From: Zoogloeaceae bacterium
GTDB taxonomy: Bacteria; Pseudomonadota; Gammaproteobacteria; Burkholderiales; Rhodocyclaceae
Assembly: GCA_024235595.1 (NCBI GenBank)
Contig: JACKMC010000012.1
Coordinates: 1 to 64,000 of the forward strand
Direction of reading: 5' to 3'
DNA length: 64,000 nucleotides
The notes beneath the pieces were generated by a model, which was not told the origin of the DNA, did not search any database, and saw only the letters and a program-made list of their open reading frames with translations. This document shows positions 15,922 through 27,342 of the stretch, in pieces (the stretch's first letter is position 1; each line of letters starts with the position of its first letter). Both the position numbers and the translations under genes were made by a program.

Positions 15922-17397
15922 TCAGTCGATGCGGGTATCGAGCCCGGCCTCGGCCATTTCGGCTGCGCGCAGCATCGCCCGCGCCTTGTTCTGCGTCTCC
16001 AGCCATTCCGAATCGGGGTCGGAGTCGGCGACGATGCCGGCGCCGGCCTGCACATGGATGAGACCATCCTTGATGACCGCGGTACGGATATTGATGGCCA
16101 GGTCCATGTCGCCGTGAAAACCGACATAGCCGGAGGCGCCCGCATAGATGCCGCGCTTGACCGGCTCGAGCTCGTCGATGATCTCCATCGCCCGTACCTT
16201 GGGTGCGCCCGATACGGTACCGGCCGGAAAAGTCGCGCGCAGCACCGCCAGCGCATTGAGATCCTCGCGCAGGCGACCTTCGACGTTGGAGACGATGTGC
16301 ATCACGTGCGAGTAGCGCTCGACGATGAACCGGTCGGTGACCTTCACCGAGCCGACTTCGGCCACCCGTCCGCAATCGTTGCGACCGAGATCGAGCAGTT
16401 GGAGATGCTCCGCGCGCTCCTTCTCGTCGGAGAGCAGGTCCTGCTCGAGCTCGAGGTCCTCGGCGGGCGAAAGGCCACGCTTGCGGGTCCCCGCGATCGG
16501 GCGCACCGTCACGTCGCCGTCCTCGAGGCGCACCAGGATCTCCGGCGAGGAGCCCACGACGTGAAAGTCCTCGAAATTGAAGAAGAACATGTAGGGCGAC
16601 GGATTGAGCGTCCGGATCGCGCGGTAGAGCGACAGCGGACTGGCGGCAAAGGGTTTGCTCATGCGCTGGGACAGCACCACCTGCATGACGTCCCCTTCGA
16701 CGATGTAGTCCTTGGCGCGCTGCACGGCGGCCTTGAATTCCGCTTCGCCGAAGCTCGACACCGCAGGCGCGGACTCCGCCACGATCTCCATCGGGATCGA
16801 CACCGGCGCACGCAACCTGGCAAGCAGCTCGCGCAGGCGCTTGCGCGCGCGCTTGAAGGCGCCGGGCACCTCCGGCTCGGCGTAGACCACCAGGGTAAGC
16901 TTGCCCGAGAGGTTGTCGACGATCGCCATTTCCTCGGACAGCAGCAGCAGGATGTCGGGCGTACCGAGTGGATCGGGCTTGTCGGCCCCGGCCAGCCGCG
17001 GTTCGATATAGCGCACCGTATCGTAGCCGAAGCAACCCACCAGCCCGCCCGAGAAGCGCGGCAGGTTGTCGCGCGCCGGCACCTTGATGCGTTCCATGAC
17101 CTCGGCGACGAAGTTGAGCGGATCGCCATAGTCGCGACGTTCGACGAGGCGGTTGCCGGTCAGCAGCAGCGCCGAGCGGCCGTAGACTTCGATGCGGGTG
17201 GAGGCGGCCAGGCCGATCATCGAGTAGCGGCCGAAACGCTCGCCGCCCTGCACCGACTCGAGCAGATAGGTGTAGGGCTCGTTGGCGAGTTTGAGGTAGA
17301 TCGAAAGCGGGGTATCGAGATCGGCGAAAGTTTCGAGCGTTACCGGGATACGGTTGTAACCCTGCGCGGCCAGCGCGTTGAATTCGGTCTCAAGCAT
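15922..17397 (-). CDS. trpE: anthranilate synthase component I
   Basis: This 491-residue chorismate-utilising enzyme makes anthranilate from chorismate for tryptophan synthesis, with glutamine-derived ammonia from TrpG. The N-terminal domain has the regulatory LLESV(Q)GGERFGRYSMIG segment that binds feedback Trp. The C-terminal domain shows PSPYMFFFNF, SPEILVRLEDG, IAGTRKRG, DLGRNDCGRV, TFPAGTVSGAPKVRAMEIIDELEP and YAGASGYVGFHGDMD. It follows rpe and gph. In many betaproteobacteria trpG-trpD-trpC come next; here a BKACE gene and an ICE follow instead. A GGAG lies six bases before the ATG, and a Trp-rich leader lies upstream. Confidence 0.96.
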   Translation of the reverse strand: MLETEFNALAAQGYNRIPVTLETFADLDTPLSIYLKLANEPYTYLLESVQGGERFGRYSMIGLAASTRIEVYGRSALLLTGNRLVERRDYGDPLNFVAEVMERIKVPARDNLPRFSGGLVGCFGYDTVRYIEPRLAGADKPDPLGTPDILLLLSEEMAIVDNLSGKLTLVVYAEPEVPGAFKRARKRLRELLARLRAPVSIPMEIVAESAPAVSSFGEAEFKAAVQRAKDYIVEGDVMQVVLSQRMSKPFAASPLSLYRAIRTLNPSPYMFFFNFEDFHVVGSSPEILVRLEDGDVTVRPIAGTRKRGLSPAEDLELEQDLLSDEKERAEHLQLLDLGRNDCGRVAEVGSVKVTDRFIVERYSHVMHIVSNVEGRLREDLNALAVLRATFPAGTVSGAPKVRAMEIIDELEPVKRGIYAGASGYVGFHGDMDLAINIRTAVIKDGLIHVQAGAGIVADSDPDSEWLETQNKARAMLRAAEMAEAGLDTRID

Positions 17398-17433
17398 GAA
17401 GACTCCATCTGCATCAGTTTTTCTAGGTTATCA

Positions 17434-17524
17434 CGGGCATTCACCCGCCAATCGCAGCAGCTCAGGCGGCACGCCATGACCACCAGCCGCGCCCCGTGAA
17501 TGCCCGGGCACGGGCCGCTGCGAT
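17434..17524 (-). promoter_or_regulatory. interleaved inverted repeats of the trpE leader
   Basis: Two perfect pairings interleave. CGGGCATTCAC at 17,434-17,444 pairs with 17,496-17,506 (11 bp), and ATCGCAGC at 17,451-17,458 pairs with 17,517-17,524 (8 bp). Each upstream arm lies within the Trp-rich leader ORF and each downstream arm after its stop, so ribosome stalling at the Trp codons would affect which pairs form. No oligo-U follows, so classical Rho-independent attenuation is not evident; Rho-dependent or translational control is possible. Confidence 0.55.
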
Positions 17525-17557
17525 CTCCTTGTCGAAAAGCTTTTGCTCAAGAGTCAC
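17462..17557 (-). CDS. trpL: putative trp leader peptide
   Basis: This 31-residue ORF starts at a GTG (17,557) and ends 64 nt before trpE. It encodes a basic/acidic first half and then GRGWWSWRAA, with Trp codons at 17,485, 17,482 and 17,476 (first bases). Three Trp residues in four positions are very unlikely by chance and are the hallmark of trp attenuator peptides. A TAAAAT (17,575-17,580) about 18 nt upstream could be a -10 box, giving trpE its own promoter after gph. The ribosome site is weak. The frame is open further upstream into gph. Confidence 0.6.
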   Translation of the reverse strand: MTLEQKLFDKEIAAARARAFTGRGWWSWRAA

Positions 17558-17577
17558 GATACGAATTCTGTTTGATT

Positions 17578-18264
17578 TTACCGGCCGGTGCGCCGCAGGC
17601 GGATGCGCGGCACAACCTCGGAGAGCGATGATACTAGCCCATCGCATTCGATGCTGTCCACCGGCCTGCCTTCGCTGTAGCCGTAGGTCGTGAGCAGCAC
17701 CGGCATCTCGCAGGCACGCGCGGCCAGGGCGTCGTTCTCGGAGTCGCCGATCATCAGCGAATCGGTCACGCCAACGCCGAGCCGGTCGCAGGCGTGGCGC
17801 AGCATCGCCGGGTCCGGCTTCTTCACCGGCAGCGTGTCGCCGCTGATCACCGCACCGAAGAAGTCCGCGATCCCCATGCGTTCGAGCAGCGGCATCGTGA
17901 ACTCACCCGACTTATTGGTCACGCAGCCCAGCGCGAAACCCATCGCCCGCATCTCGGCGAGGCCCTCGACGACACCGGGATAGATCCGCGTGTGGCTGCC
18001 ATTGACGAAGGCGTAGTGGCGGCGAAAAATCGGCAGCGCAGCCTCGATCTCCTCGTCGCTGGCCGCGGACCCTTCCGTTAGGGTCCGGCGGACGAGGTTC
18101 GGGATGCCCTTGCCGACGAAGCCGTGGATCTCCTCCACACTGCGGCCGGGACGCCCCAGCTCTGCGAGGGTGCGATTGGCGGCCTCGGCGAGGTCGTGGA
18201 TGGTGTCGAGCATGGTGCCGTCGAGGTCCAGCAAGACCGCGCGGATCTCGTAGATTTTGCTCAC
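17578..18264 (-). CDS. gph: phosphoglycolate phosphatase (HAD family)
   Basis: This 228-residue HAD hydrolase has motif I LDLDGTMLDT near the N-terminus, GCVTNKSGEF (motif II), VKKPDPAML (motif III lysine) and MIGDSENDALAARA (motif IV). It dephosphorylates 2-phosphoglycolate, a by-product of DNA repair and oxygenase reactions. I chose the GTG at 18,264, which overlaps the rpe stop as GTGA; the frame extends five codons further to an ATG at 18,279. The rpe-gph-trpE order is common in betaproteobacteria. Confidence 0.92.
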   Translation of the reverse strand: MSKIYEIRAVLLDLDGTMLDTIHDLAEAANRTLAELGRPGRSVEEIHGFVGKGIPNLVRRTLTEGSAASDEEIEAALPIFRRHYAFVNGSHTRIYPGVVEGLAEMRAMGFALGCVTNKSGEFTMPLLERMGIADFFGAVISGDTLPVKKPDPAMLRHACDRLGVGVTDSLMIGDSENDALAARACEMPVLLTTYGYSEGRPVDSIECDGLVSSLSEVVPRIRLRRTGR

Positions 18265-18956
18265 GCTGCCACCCCGCACAATTGCGCACGCAGCGCGCCG
18301 ATCACCGTATCGTAGCCGTGCGGATCCTCCCCGCGCGCCGCGCCGAACACCGCCGAGCCGGCGACGAAGGTGTCGGCACCGGCTGCCGCGATCGCTGCGA
18401 TATTGTCGATCTTAACGCCGCCGTCGATCTCGAGCAGGATGCGACGGCCGCTGCGCGCCTCGTAGGCATCGATGCGCGCACGCGCCTCGCGCAGCTTGTC
18501 GAGCGTGCCCGCAATGAACTTCTGCCCGCCGAACCCCGGGTTCACGCTCATCAGCAGCACCACGTCGAGCTTGTCCATGACGTGGTCCATCCAGGCAAGC
18601 GAGGTCGCCGGATTGAACACCAGCCCGGCCTGGCAACCGCTGTCGCGAATCAGGCCGAGACTGCGGTCGACATGCTCGGACGCTTCCGGATGGAAGGTGA
18701 TGACGTTGGCGCCCGCCCTGGCGAAATCCGGAATGATCCGGTCTACCGGCTTGACCATGAGGTGCACGTCGATTGGCGCCTCGGTGTGCGGCCGGATCGC
18801 CTCGCAGACCAGGGGCCCGATGGTGAGGTTCGGAACATAGTGGTTGTCCATCACGTCGAAATGGATCCAGTCGGCGCCGGCGGCCACGACGTTGCGGACT
18901 TCCTCACCGAGGCGTGCGAAATCGGCCGAGAGCAGACTGGGGGCGATGCGGTACAT
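18261..18956 (-). CDS. rpe: ribulose-phosphate 3-epimerase
   Basis: This 231-residue TIM-barrel protein starts MYRIAPSLLSADFARLGEEV and has HFDVMDNHYVPNLTIG, DVHLMVKP, FHPEASEHV, VLLMSVNPGFGGQKF, EIDGGV and FVAGSAVFG, which together give the metal-binding and phosphate-binding residues of RPE. It interconverts D-ribulose 5-phosphate and D-xylulose 5-phosphate in the pentose phosphate pathway. It is first of the rpe-gph-trpE unit, divergent from apaG across 159 nt in which I see no further gene. Confidence 0.96.
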   Translation of the reverse strand: MYRIAPSLLSADFARLGEEVRNVVAAGADWIHFDVMDNHYVPNLTIGPLVCEAIRPHTEAPIDVHLMVKPVDRIIPDFARAGANVITFHPEASEHVDRSLGLIRDSGCQAGLVFNPATSLAWMDHVMDKLDVVLLMSVNPGFGGQKFIAGTLDKLREARARIDAYEARSGRRILLEIDGGVKIDNIAAIAAAGADTFVAGSAVFGAARGEDPHGYDTVIGALRAQLCGVAA

Positions 18957-19115
18957 GGACGAACTCCACTGACAGGCTGAAGCTGGATTTTACGCGCGAC
19001 TTGCACCGAGGCGGAAATCGCGCTTTCGTGAACATCTCGGCTTGCTCAAGCGGCGGCTTTCCGCTTCAATCCAAATGCAGGGCGAGGCACGCCCATCCCA
19101 ACAGAGCAGAGAGCC

Positions 19116-19499
19116 ATGAACAACAATAGCAAATACGACATCCGGGTTTCGGCCGAAGCGCAGTACATCGAAGAACAGTCTGCCCCCGAAGAAGGGCGCT
19201 ACGTCTTCGCCTATCACATCACCATCGAGAATGCCGGCAGCATCGGCGCCAGGCTCGTCAGTCGCCACTGGATCATCACCGACGGTGACGGCGACGAGCA
19301 GGAGGTCCGGGGCATGGGCGTGGTGGGCGAACAGCCGGAGCTCAATCCCGGCGGGCAGTTCGAATACACCAGCGGCTGTGCACTGGCGACGCCGGTCGGG
19401 GTGATGCGCGGCACCTACCAGATGACCGCCGACGACGGCACCCTGTTCGATGCGGTGATTCCCGAGTTCACGCTGGCGGTGCCACGGGTCCTGCACTGA
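19116..19499 (+). CDS. apaG: ApaG protein
   Basis: This 127-residue protein matches ApaG (DUF525): SAEAQYIEEQSAPEEGRYVFAYHITIENAGS, ARLVSRHWIITDGDG, EVRGMGVVGEQPELNPGGQFEYTSG and GTYQM. It has a fibronectin type III-like fold; loss in enterobacteria affects Co2+/Mg2+ efflux, and the true function is unclear. The ATG at 19,116 follows GAGAGCC. It is divergent from rpe, and a methyltransferase gene follows 21 nt after its stop, probably cotranscribed. Confidence 0.95.
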   Translation: MNNNSKYDIRVSAEAQYIEEQSAPEEGRYVFAYHITIENAGSIGARLVSRHWIITDGDGDEQEVRGMGVVGEQPELNPGGQFEYTSGCALATPVGVMRGTYQMTADDGTLFDAVIPEFTLAVPRVLH

Positions 19500-19520
19500 C
19501 CCGGCACGGCCGCGGCGCCG

Positions 19521-20117
19521 ATGTCACTTCGCCACAGCTACACGCTGATCGCACCGTTCTACGACGCGGCAATCGCCGCCGCGACCCGCCGCGCCCGTGC
19601 CGGCAGCGCGGCATGGCTCAAGGACAGGGCGCCGATGAGGGTGTTGGTCAGCGGCGTCGGCACCGGTCTCGATCTGCCGCACCTGCCGGCAGGGCACGAC
19701 TACGTCGGCCTGGACTTCACCGCCGCGATGCTCCATCGCAGTCGCCCCCGCGCCGGGCGCCACAACTACCGCACGGTTCAGGGCGACGCGATGCGCCTGC
19801 CCTTCCGTGACCACTGTTTCGATTGCGCGATCCTGCACCTGATCCTCGCTGTGGTCCCCGATCCGCGGCTATGCCTGCTCGAAACCGCAAGAGTGTTGCG
19901 ATCCGGCGGACAACTGCTGGTATTCGACAAATTCCTCAAGCCGGGCGAATCGGCGCGCCTGCGGCGCCTGCTCAATCCGCTCTCGCGGCGGATCGCGACA
20001 CGCATGGACGTGGTCTTCGAGGAGGTTCTGGCCAATGCGCCGGAACTCGAGCTGGAATGGGACGAACCGGCACTCGCCGGAGGATGGTTCAGGCGCCTGG
20101 GGCTGCGCAAGGCCTAG
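19521..20117 (+). CDS. class I SAM-dependent methyltransferase
   Basis: This 198-residue protein begins SLRHSYTLIAPFYDAAIA, a start common to UbiE-like methyltransferases. It shows SAM motif I VLVSGVGTGLDL (GxGxG), an acidic end to beta-strand 2 (YVGLDFTAAML), QGDAMRLPF, and post-I motifs CAILHLILAVVPDP and ARVLRSGGQLLVFDKF. The substrate is unknown; a small molecule or lipid quinone-like substrate is plausible, but the dedicated ubiE residues are not obvious. It follows apaG closely and is convergent with the DUF2062 gene. Confidence 0.85.
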   Translation: MSLRHSYTLIAPFYDAAIAAATRRARAGSAAWLKDRAPMRVLVSGVGTGLDLPHLPAGHDYVGLDFTAAMLHRSRPRAGRHNYRTVQGDAMRLPFRDHCFDCAILHLILAVVPDPRLCLLETARVLRSGGQLLVFDKFLKPGESARLRRLLNPLSRRIATRMDVVFEEVLANAPELELEWDEPALAGGWFRRLGLRKA

Positions 20118-20132
20118 CGTTGCGCTGCAGGC

Positions 20133-20687
20133 TCAGACCACCCGCCGGCTCCTGCGCCGACGACGCAGCCGCAGCACCGCCTGCGCGCGCCAGATTCCGA
20201 GCACCGCAAGATAGCCCAGCACCGCCGAACTGACGGCCAGGATCACCAGCCCCACGACCAGCGGCTGACCCACTCCGGACATCCATTGCCAGAATGCCGA
20301 GAATGATTCGAGCGCTCCCGCAAGCTGGGCCTGGCCCAGCGTCGCCGCATGCTGGGCCGACACGGGCGGCGCCTCGATGAAGACCCGGCCGATGCGGTAT
20401 GCCACCAGGTACACGAAAGGAAAGGTGATCGGGTTGGTCACCAGCGTCGCCAGCGCCGCCACCGGTGGATTCGCCCGCAGGAACATGGCCGCGATGACGG
20501 CGAAGACGACCTGCGCGACCGGAATCAGAAATCCGAAGAAAAGACCCAGGGCAACGCCCCGGCCCACCGACTGGGCGTTGAGCTGCCAGTTGCCATGGCG
20601 CTCGAGCCAGCCCGCCATCGGCCTCAGCATGCGATTGCGGCGCAGGCTGTCGGGCGTTGGCAGGTATCGGCGAAGGGTTCTACGCAT
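20133..20687 (-). CDS. DUF2062 domain membrane protein
   Basis: This 184-residue protein starts MRRTLRRYLPTPDSLRR and contains the DUF2062 pattern GVALGLFFGFLIPVAQVVFAVIAAMFLRANPPVAALATLVTNPITFPFVYLVAYRIG, which gives two or three membrane helices, followed by another hydrophobic segment (QPLVVGLVILAVSSAVLGYLAVLGIW) and a basic tail. The family's function is unknown; it is often near ComEC/glycosyltransferase genes or stands alone. The 186 nt between this gene's start and the argJ stop contain nothing I can support beyond this gene's promoter region. Confidence 0.88.
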   Translation of the reverse strand: MRRTLRRYLPTPDSLRRNRMLRPMAGWLERHGNWQLNAQSVGRGVALGLFFGFLIPVAQVVFAVIAAMFLRANPPVAALATLVTNPITFPFVYLVAYRIGRVFIEAPPVSAQHAATLGQAQLAGALESFSAFWQWMSGVGQPLVVGLVILAVSSAVLGYLAVLGIWRAQAVLRLRRRRRSRRVV

Positions 20688-20873
20688 GAACTAAGTCCCG
20701 GTGGGTCGCTGGCTCATGGCCAGCCGATGAGTCTATCCGATAGGAGAACTCTTCGCTTCGACATTCGGGCGCGTTCAGCGTTCACTGTGACCTCGACCGG
20801 CGGTCCGCTGGAGTTGAGCGATCATGGCGCGCCGGATGGGCGCCAGAATACGGCGGCTTCAGGCCGGACAGCT

Positions 20874-22115
20874 TCAACTGCGGTAGTCGGCGTTGATCTT
20901 CACGTAGTCGTAGCTGAAGTCGCAGGTCCACATCCGGACCGCCGACTGACCGCGCGCGAGATCGACGCGTACCGTGATTTCCGGCGATTTCATCACCCGC
21001 GAACCCGCTTCCTCGAGATAGGACGACGCCCGCCCGCCCTCCTCAGCGACCAGCACCTCCTCGCCGTCCGCTGCCAGCCAGACCCGAATCTTCGAGACGT
21101 CCAGATCGTCGATGCCGGCGTAGCCGATCGCCGCGAGGATACGACCGAGATTGGGATCCGAGGCGAAGAAGGCGGTCTTGACCAGCGGCGAGTGGCCGAT
21201 GGCGTAGCCGACCTTGCGGCACTCCTCGCGACTGCCGCCGCCCTCGATCGCGAGCGTCATGAACTTGGTGGCCCCCTCGCCATCGCGCACGATGGCCTGC
21301 GCCAGTTCGATCGACACCTCGACCACCGCGCTGCGCAGCGCCTGGTAGTCGGCCGAGGCTGCGTCCGAGATTTCGGCATTGCCGGCGCGGCCGGTGGCGA
21401 TCAGGATGAAGCTGTCGTTGGTCGAGGTGTCGCCGTCGATGGTGATGCTGTTGAAGGACAGCCCGGCGGCTTCCTCGACCAGCGTCTCGAGCAGGGGTTG
21501 CGAAATGGCCGCGTCGGTCGCGAGGAAGCCCAGCATCGTGGCCATGTTGGGCTTGATCATGCCGGCACCCTTGGACATGCCGGTCAGCGTGACCGTCGCA
21601 CCGCCGATTTCGATCTGTCGCGATACCGCCTTGGCGATGGTGTCTGTGGTCATGATCGCGTGGGCGGCATCGAACCAGCCATCGTCGCGCAGATTCTGCC
21701 GCGCTGCGGGCAAGCCTGCGATGAGGCGGTCCATCGGCAGGTGCTCGAGAATCACGCCGGTGGAGAAGGGCAGCACCGAGCTCGGTGAAGCGCCAAGCAA
21801 TGCGGCCACCGCATCGCAGGTCTGTTTCGAATTGGCGAGGCCCAGCTCGCCAGTGCCCGCGTTCGCGATCCCGGTGTTGATGACCAGCGCGCGAATGCCT
21901 TCGGCAGCCGCGAGGTGCGCCTTGCACACCTGGACCGGCGCTGCGCAGAACCGATTGGTGGTGAACACACCGGCCACCCGGCTGCCCGCGGCGAGTTCGA
22001 TCAAGGTCACATCCTTGCGGTTGGCCTTGCGGATACCGGCCTCGGCGACACCGAGGCGCACCCCCGGGACAGGGTGCAGGCTGGCAGGTTTCGGGGGCTT
22101 CAGATTCACTGACAT
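20874..22115 (-). CDS. argJ: bifunctional glutamate N-acetyltransferase / ornithine acetyltransferase
   Basis: This 413-residue ArgJ is in the arginine pathway: it moves acetyl from N-acetylornithine to glutamate and can also use acetyl-CoA. It has the autocleavage region TGMSKGAGMIKPNMATMLGFLATDA, with the Thr nucleophile in MATML, and the TNDSFILIATG and GEGATKFM blocks. The C-terminus DYVKINADYRS is the conserved ArgJ ending. It stands alone; the 150 nt upstream, before the HDOD gene stop, hold nothing further I can support. Confidence 0.96.
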   Translation of the reverse strand: MSVNLKPPKPASLHPVPGVRLGVAEAGIRKANRKDVTLIELAAGSRVAGVFTTNRFCAAPVQVCKAHLAAAEGIRALVINTGIANAGTGELGLANSKQTCDAVAALLGASPSSVLPFSTGVILEHLPMDRLIAGLPAARQNLRDDGWFDAAHAIMTTDTIAKAVSRQIEIGGATVTLTGMSKGAGMIKPNMATMLGFLATDAAISQPLLETLVEEAAGLSFNSITIDGDTSTNDSFILIATGRAGNAEISDAASADYQALRSAVVEVSIELAQAIVRDGEGATKFMTLAIEGGGSREECRKVGYAIGHSPLVKTAFFASDPNLGRILAAIGYAGIDDLDVSKIRVWLAADGEEVLVAEEGGRASSYLEEAGSRVMKSPEITVRVDLARGQSAVRMWTCDFSYDYVKINADYRS

Positions 22116-22265
22116 GGAGCGACCTCATTGCTTGGACGGTTAGTGCCCCGGGCGAGGCCGGATCTCGGCTCCAACAGCCCCGCGGGGGTACGCGAGCCGG
22201 AATGATACCGGATTGGGATCGTCTTCAACTCGCGGCAGGACCCGACGCGCCGCCCGGACCCGGCC

Positions 22266-23726
22266 TCAGCTCACGGGTGCGCCCTGCCCCAGCGCGAGGC
22301 TTACCTGCTGTGCAAAATGGACCAGCGCCGCATGCGCGTTTTCGTCCTCTATCCGACCGAGACTGCCGCGGTCACCCAGAAAGAGCCCCACCGCCCGGCC
22401 CGAGGCCATGATCGGCGCAAGGCAGCACACGGAATCTCCGACCACACGGCGCAAACGCGCGCTGCCCGGCGCCTCGTCGCCGCTCAGGCAGATCGCCCGG
22501 TTGTGCAGCAGCACCTCGCCGAAGACATCGCTGGTCGAAGCATTCAGCGAGAGGATGAAGCGCTGGCACAATGCGTCCGCACCACGCCCGAGGCCGGCTT
22601 TCGCCACAACCTGGGTACGGGCCGGATTGACGAGCGCGAACAGCACCCGCTCGAAACCCGCCGAACGATAGACCCCCTCGAGCGCCAGGTGCATGACATC
22701 GTTGATCGCGCCGTGCGCACAGATGAGCTGCGAGAGCTCACGCAGGATGCCGAGCTGGAGCAACGGATCCGCGCAGGGTGGCCCCCCGGCGCCTGCGCCT
22801 TGCTCCAGCGGCAGCGAGACCTTGCCTGGAATCTTTCGCGCCGCCTCGCTGGCACCATATCCCGCAGCGATCGAAGCGGCCTCTTCGGCACGCTGAGACA
22901 GGCGCTCGGCGAGCGCCTCGCCGTCCATTCCGGTCATCTTCGAAAGCGCCGCAAGTGTGGCGCGGCCCCCCGGAGAATCCCACCCCTGCTCGGCCGCCAG
23001 CGCGATGCGGTGCGAAAGCGCCACCAATTGCTCGCTGCGCGAACCCTGCGCCCCGCCATCCGCAACCGACTGGGCCAGCGGGCCCAGCCGCCATTCACGT
23101 ACCAGGCCGCTGGTGAGCTGGCGGAGCCGAAAACCGAGGACCTGCCCCTGCACCTTCTCGGCAACCGCGCCCGGCTCGCGCAACGCCGCGTCGAGCTGTT
23201 GCGCGGCAGCGCCGCCGAAGCACCAGAAAGCCATTTCGCCGACGCGTCCCAGCAGGGCCGCGATGAATATTTCCTCGGCCCTCGGATCGCCGAGCTGGAC
23301 CGCCAGACCGCGAGCCTGCACCGCCGCATGAAAGCTTTGCGCCATGCCCTCCACTACCCGTTCGCGCACGCCGCCGGCGAGCAGGGTATCAACCAGACGT
23401 ATGCCCAGCGCCATTTCGGCCACGGTGTCGAAACCCAGTACCACGATCGCACGGCTGATGGTGCTGACCGTCTGGCGCGCGGGGTTGTAAAGGACGCTGT
23501 TGGCAAGCTTGAGCACCTTGGTGGTCATCGCGGCATCCTGCAGGATCACCTGGGCGAGTCGCTGCGCGGACGCACGATCGTCGTCGGTGACCTGTCGCAC
23601 GTTGGCCACGGTGGTGCCGAAGGCCGGCATCTCGTTGTCGCGGATATGCGTCACCCAGCCCGCAACGTCGCGTGGCTGAGCGGCTCGGGGCGGGTCGGGC
23701 AGGTCGAAATCGAGCTCCGGATACAT
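22266..23726 (-). CDS. HDOD domain protein with C-terminal GAF-like domain
   Basis: This 486-residue protein has an N-terminal HDOD domain: MPAFGTTVANVRQVTDD, LAQVILQDAAMTTKVLKLANSVLYN, VSTISRAIVVLG. The conserved metal-binding HD pair is mostly absent, as is usual for HDOD. A middle linker is Ala/Gly-rich. The C-terminal ~160 residues (LRELSQLICAHGAINDVMHLALEGVYRSAGF and so on) look like a GAF sensor domain. HDOD proteins act in signalling and stress or motility control without a known catalytic activity. It is followed on the same strand by the secA gene's terminator region but is not otherwise linked. Confidence 0.85.
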   Translation of the reverse strand: MYPELDFDLPDPPRAAQPRDVAGWVTHIRDNEMPAFGTTVANVRQVTDDDRASAQRLAQVILQDAAMTTKVLKLANSVLYNPARQTVSTISRAIVVLGFDTVAEMALGIRLVDTLLAGGVRERVVEGMAQSFHAAVQARGLAVQLGDPRAEEIFIAALLGRVGEMAFWCFGGAAAQQLDAALREPGAVAEKVQGQVLGFRLRQLTSGLVREWRLGPLAQSVADGGAQGSRSEQLVALSHRIALAAEQGWDSPGGRATLAALSKMTGMDGEALAERLSQRAEEAASIAAGYGASEAARKIPGKVSLPLEQGAGAGGPPCADPLLQLGILRELSQLICAHGAINDVMHLALEGVYRSAGFERVLFALVNPARTQVVAKAGLGRGADALCQRFILSLNASTSDVFGEVLLHNRAICLSGDEAPGSARLRRVVGDSVCCLAPIMASGRAVGLFLGDRGSLGRIEDENAHAALVHFAQQVSLALGQGAPVS

Positions 23727-23814
23727 GTAGTACTTTACGACCGCCGCGCGCCTACCTTGAGAGCTGTCGCCACCTTGGGCAATCGACGTGCGGACCCGGC
23801 GGCCAGAAAGGCAA

Positions 23815-23836
23815 AGGGCGCCCTGCCGGGCGCCCT
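23815..23836 (-). terminator. hairpin after secA
   Basis: AGGGCGCCC (23,815-23,823) and GGGCGCCCT (23,828-23,836) form a 9-bp perfect stem with a 4-nt loop, 24 nt after the secA stop. On the secA strand it is followed by TTGCCTTTC, moderately T-rich, so it probably acts as a Rho-independent terminator. Confidence 0.7.
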
Positions 23837-23859
23837 CGATGCGAGCCGCGAATCAGCCT

Positions 23860-26589
<2,730 letters not shown>

Positions 26590-26898
26590 GGCTTGGGCTG
26601 GGGTCTTTTCGCAAAGCGCGCATATTATCACGCGGGGGTTAAGGGGCTCCGGAAGCGCATTGCCTGCACTGCGCGATTGCGCACGGAAGAGGCGATTTTG
26701 TCGTCGCACCGGACCCGGATTCAGCTCGTCGGCCGGTCGATCCGCAGCGTGGCGGCGCCATCGCGAAGATCCACCGCGCACGCTCCCGCGCCCTATGATG
26801 AAGCCATGCAGGGCCGATGATCGATCAGGCACGCCAGCGCACGCCGATTGCAGGATAATCCGAGGTCGAGCCGCATCAACCCGGACCCCCACCGCCAG
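26590..26898. promoter_or_regulatory. divergent secA/dciA intergenic region (309 bp)
   Basis: No gene is supported. On the secA strand, TAATAT at 26,622-26,627 preceded by TGA resembles an extended -10 element about 33 nt before the secA ATG. A secM-like upstream ORF was looked for and not found. The dciA side shows no clear promoter. Confidence 0.4.
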
Positions 26899-27333
26899 AT
26901 GAGCACCCCACTGCGCAGCTACATCGGACAGGCCGACCCCCTCACCCGCCTGCGCGAGCACGCCGACCGCCTGCTGCGTATCGACGCGATGGTGCGGCGC
27001 AGCCTGCCTGCCCACCTCGCCGACAGCTGCCACGTCGCCAACCTCAAACAGGACACGCTGGTGATGCACACCGACAGCGGTGCGGTTGCGGCGAAGCTGC
27101 GCCAGCTCGCGCCGGGGATCCTGCGCGCGCTGCACACCGAAGGGCTGCTGATTGCAGAGATCAAGGTGCGCGTCACCGTCGCCGACTACCGGCCGGAGGC
27201 CCCCGCGCCGGTGGTGCGTCATGTGTCCGCGCCGGCCTTCGATGCGATGACCGAGCTCGCATCCACGCTGCCCAAGGATTCGCCACTGCGCGCCGCGCTC
27301 GGGCGCTTTGTCAAACACAGCCGCAGCGGCTGA
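26899..27333 (+). CDS. dciA: DciA-family (DUF721) protein
   Basis: This 144-residue protein has the DUF721 layout: a start MSTPLRSYI, LADSCHVANLKQDTLVMHTDSGAVAAKLRQLAPGILRAL and then a variable basic tail. DciA loads the replicative DnaB helicase in bacteria lacking DnaC, which fits a betaproteobacterium. The gene lies between secA (divergent) and lpxC (convergent), its usual place in betaproteobacteria. I used the ATG at 26,899 because the upstream 17 codons lack family similarity. Confidence 0.8.
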   Translation: MSTPLRSYIGQADPLTRLREHADRLLRIDAMVRRSLPAHLADSCHVANLKQDTLVMHTDSGAVAAKLRQLAPGILRALHTEGLLIAEIKVRVTVADYRPEAPAPVVRHVSAPAFDAMTELASTLPKDSPLRAALGRFVKHSRSG

Positions 27334-27342
27334 GGCCCTGCG

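Noticed and set aside
15580..17499. 639-codon frame opposite BKACE and trpE
   Set aside because: Shadow of two secure genes; no domain.
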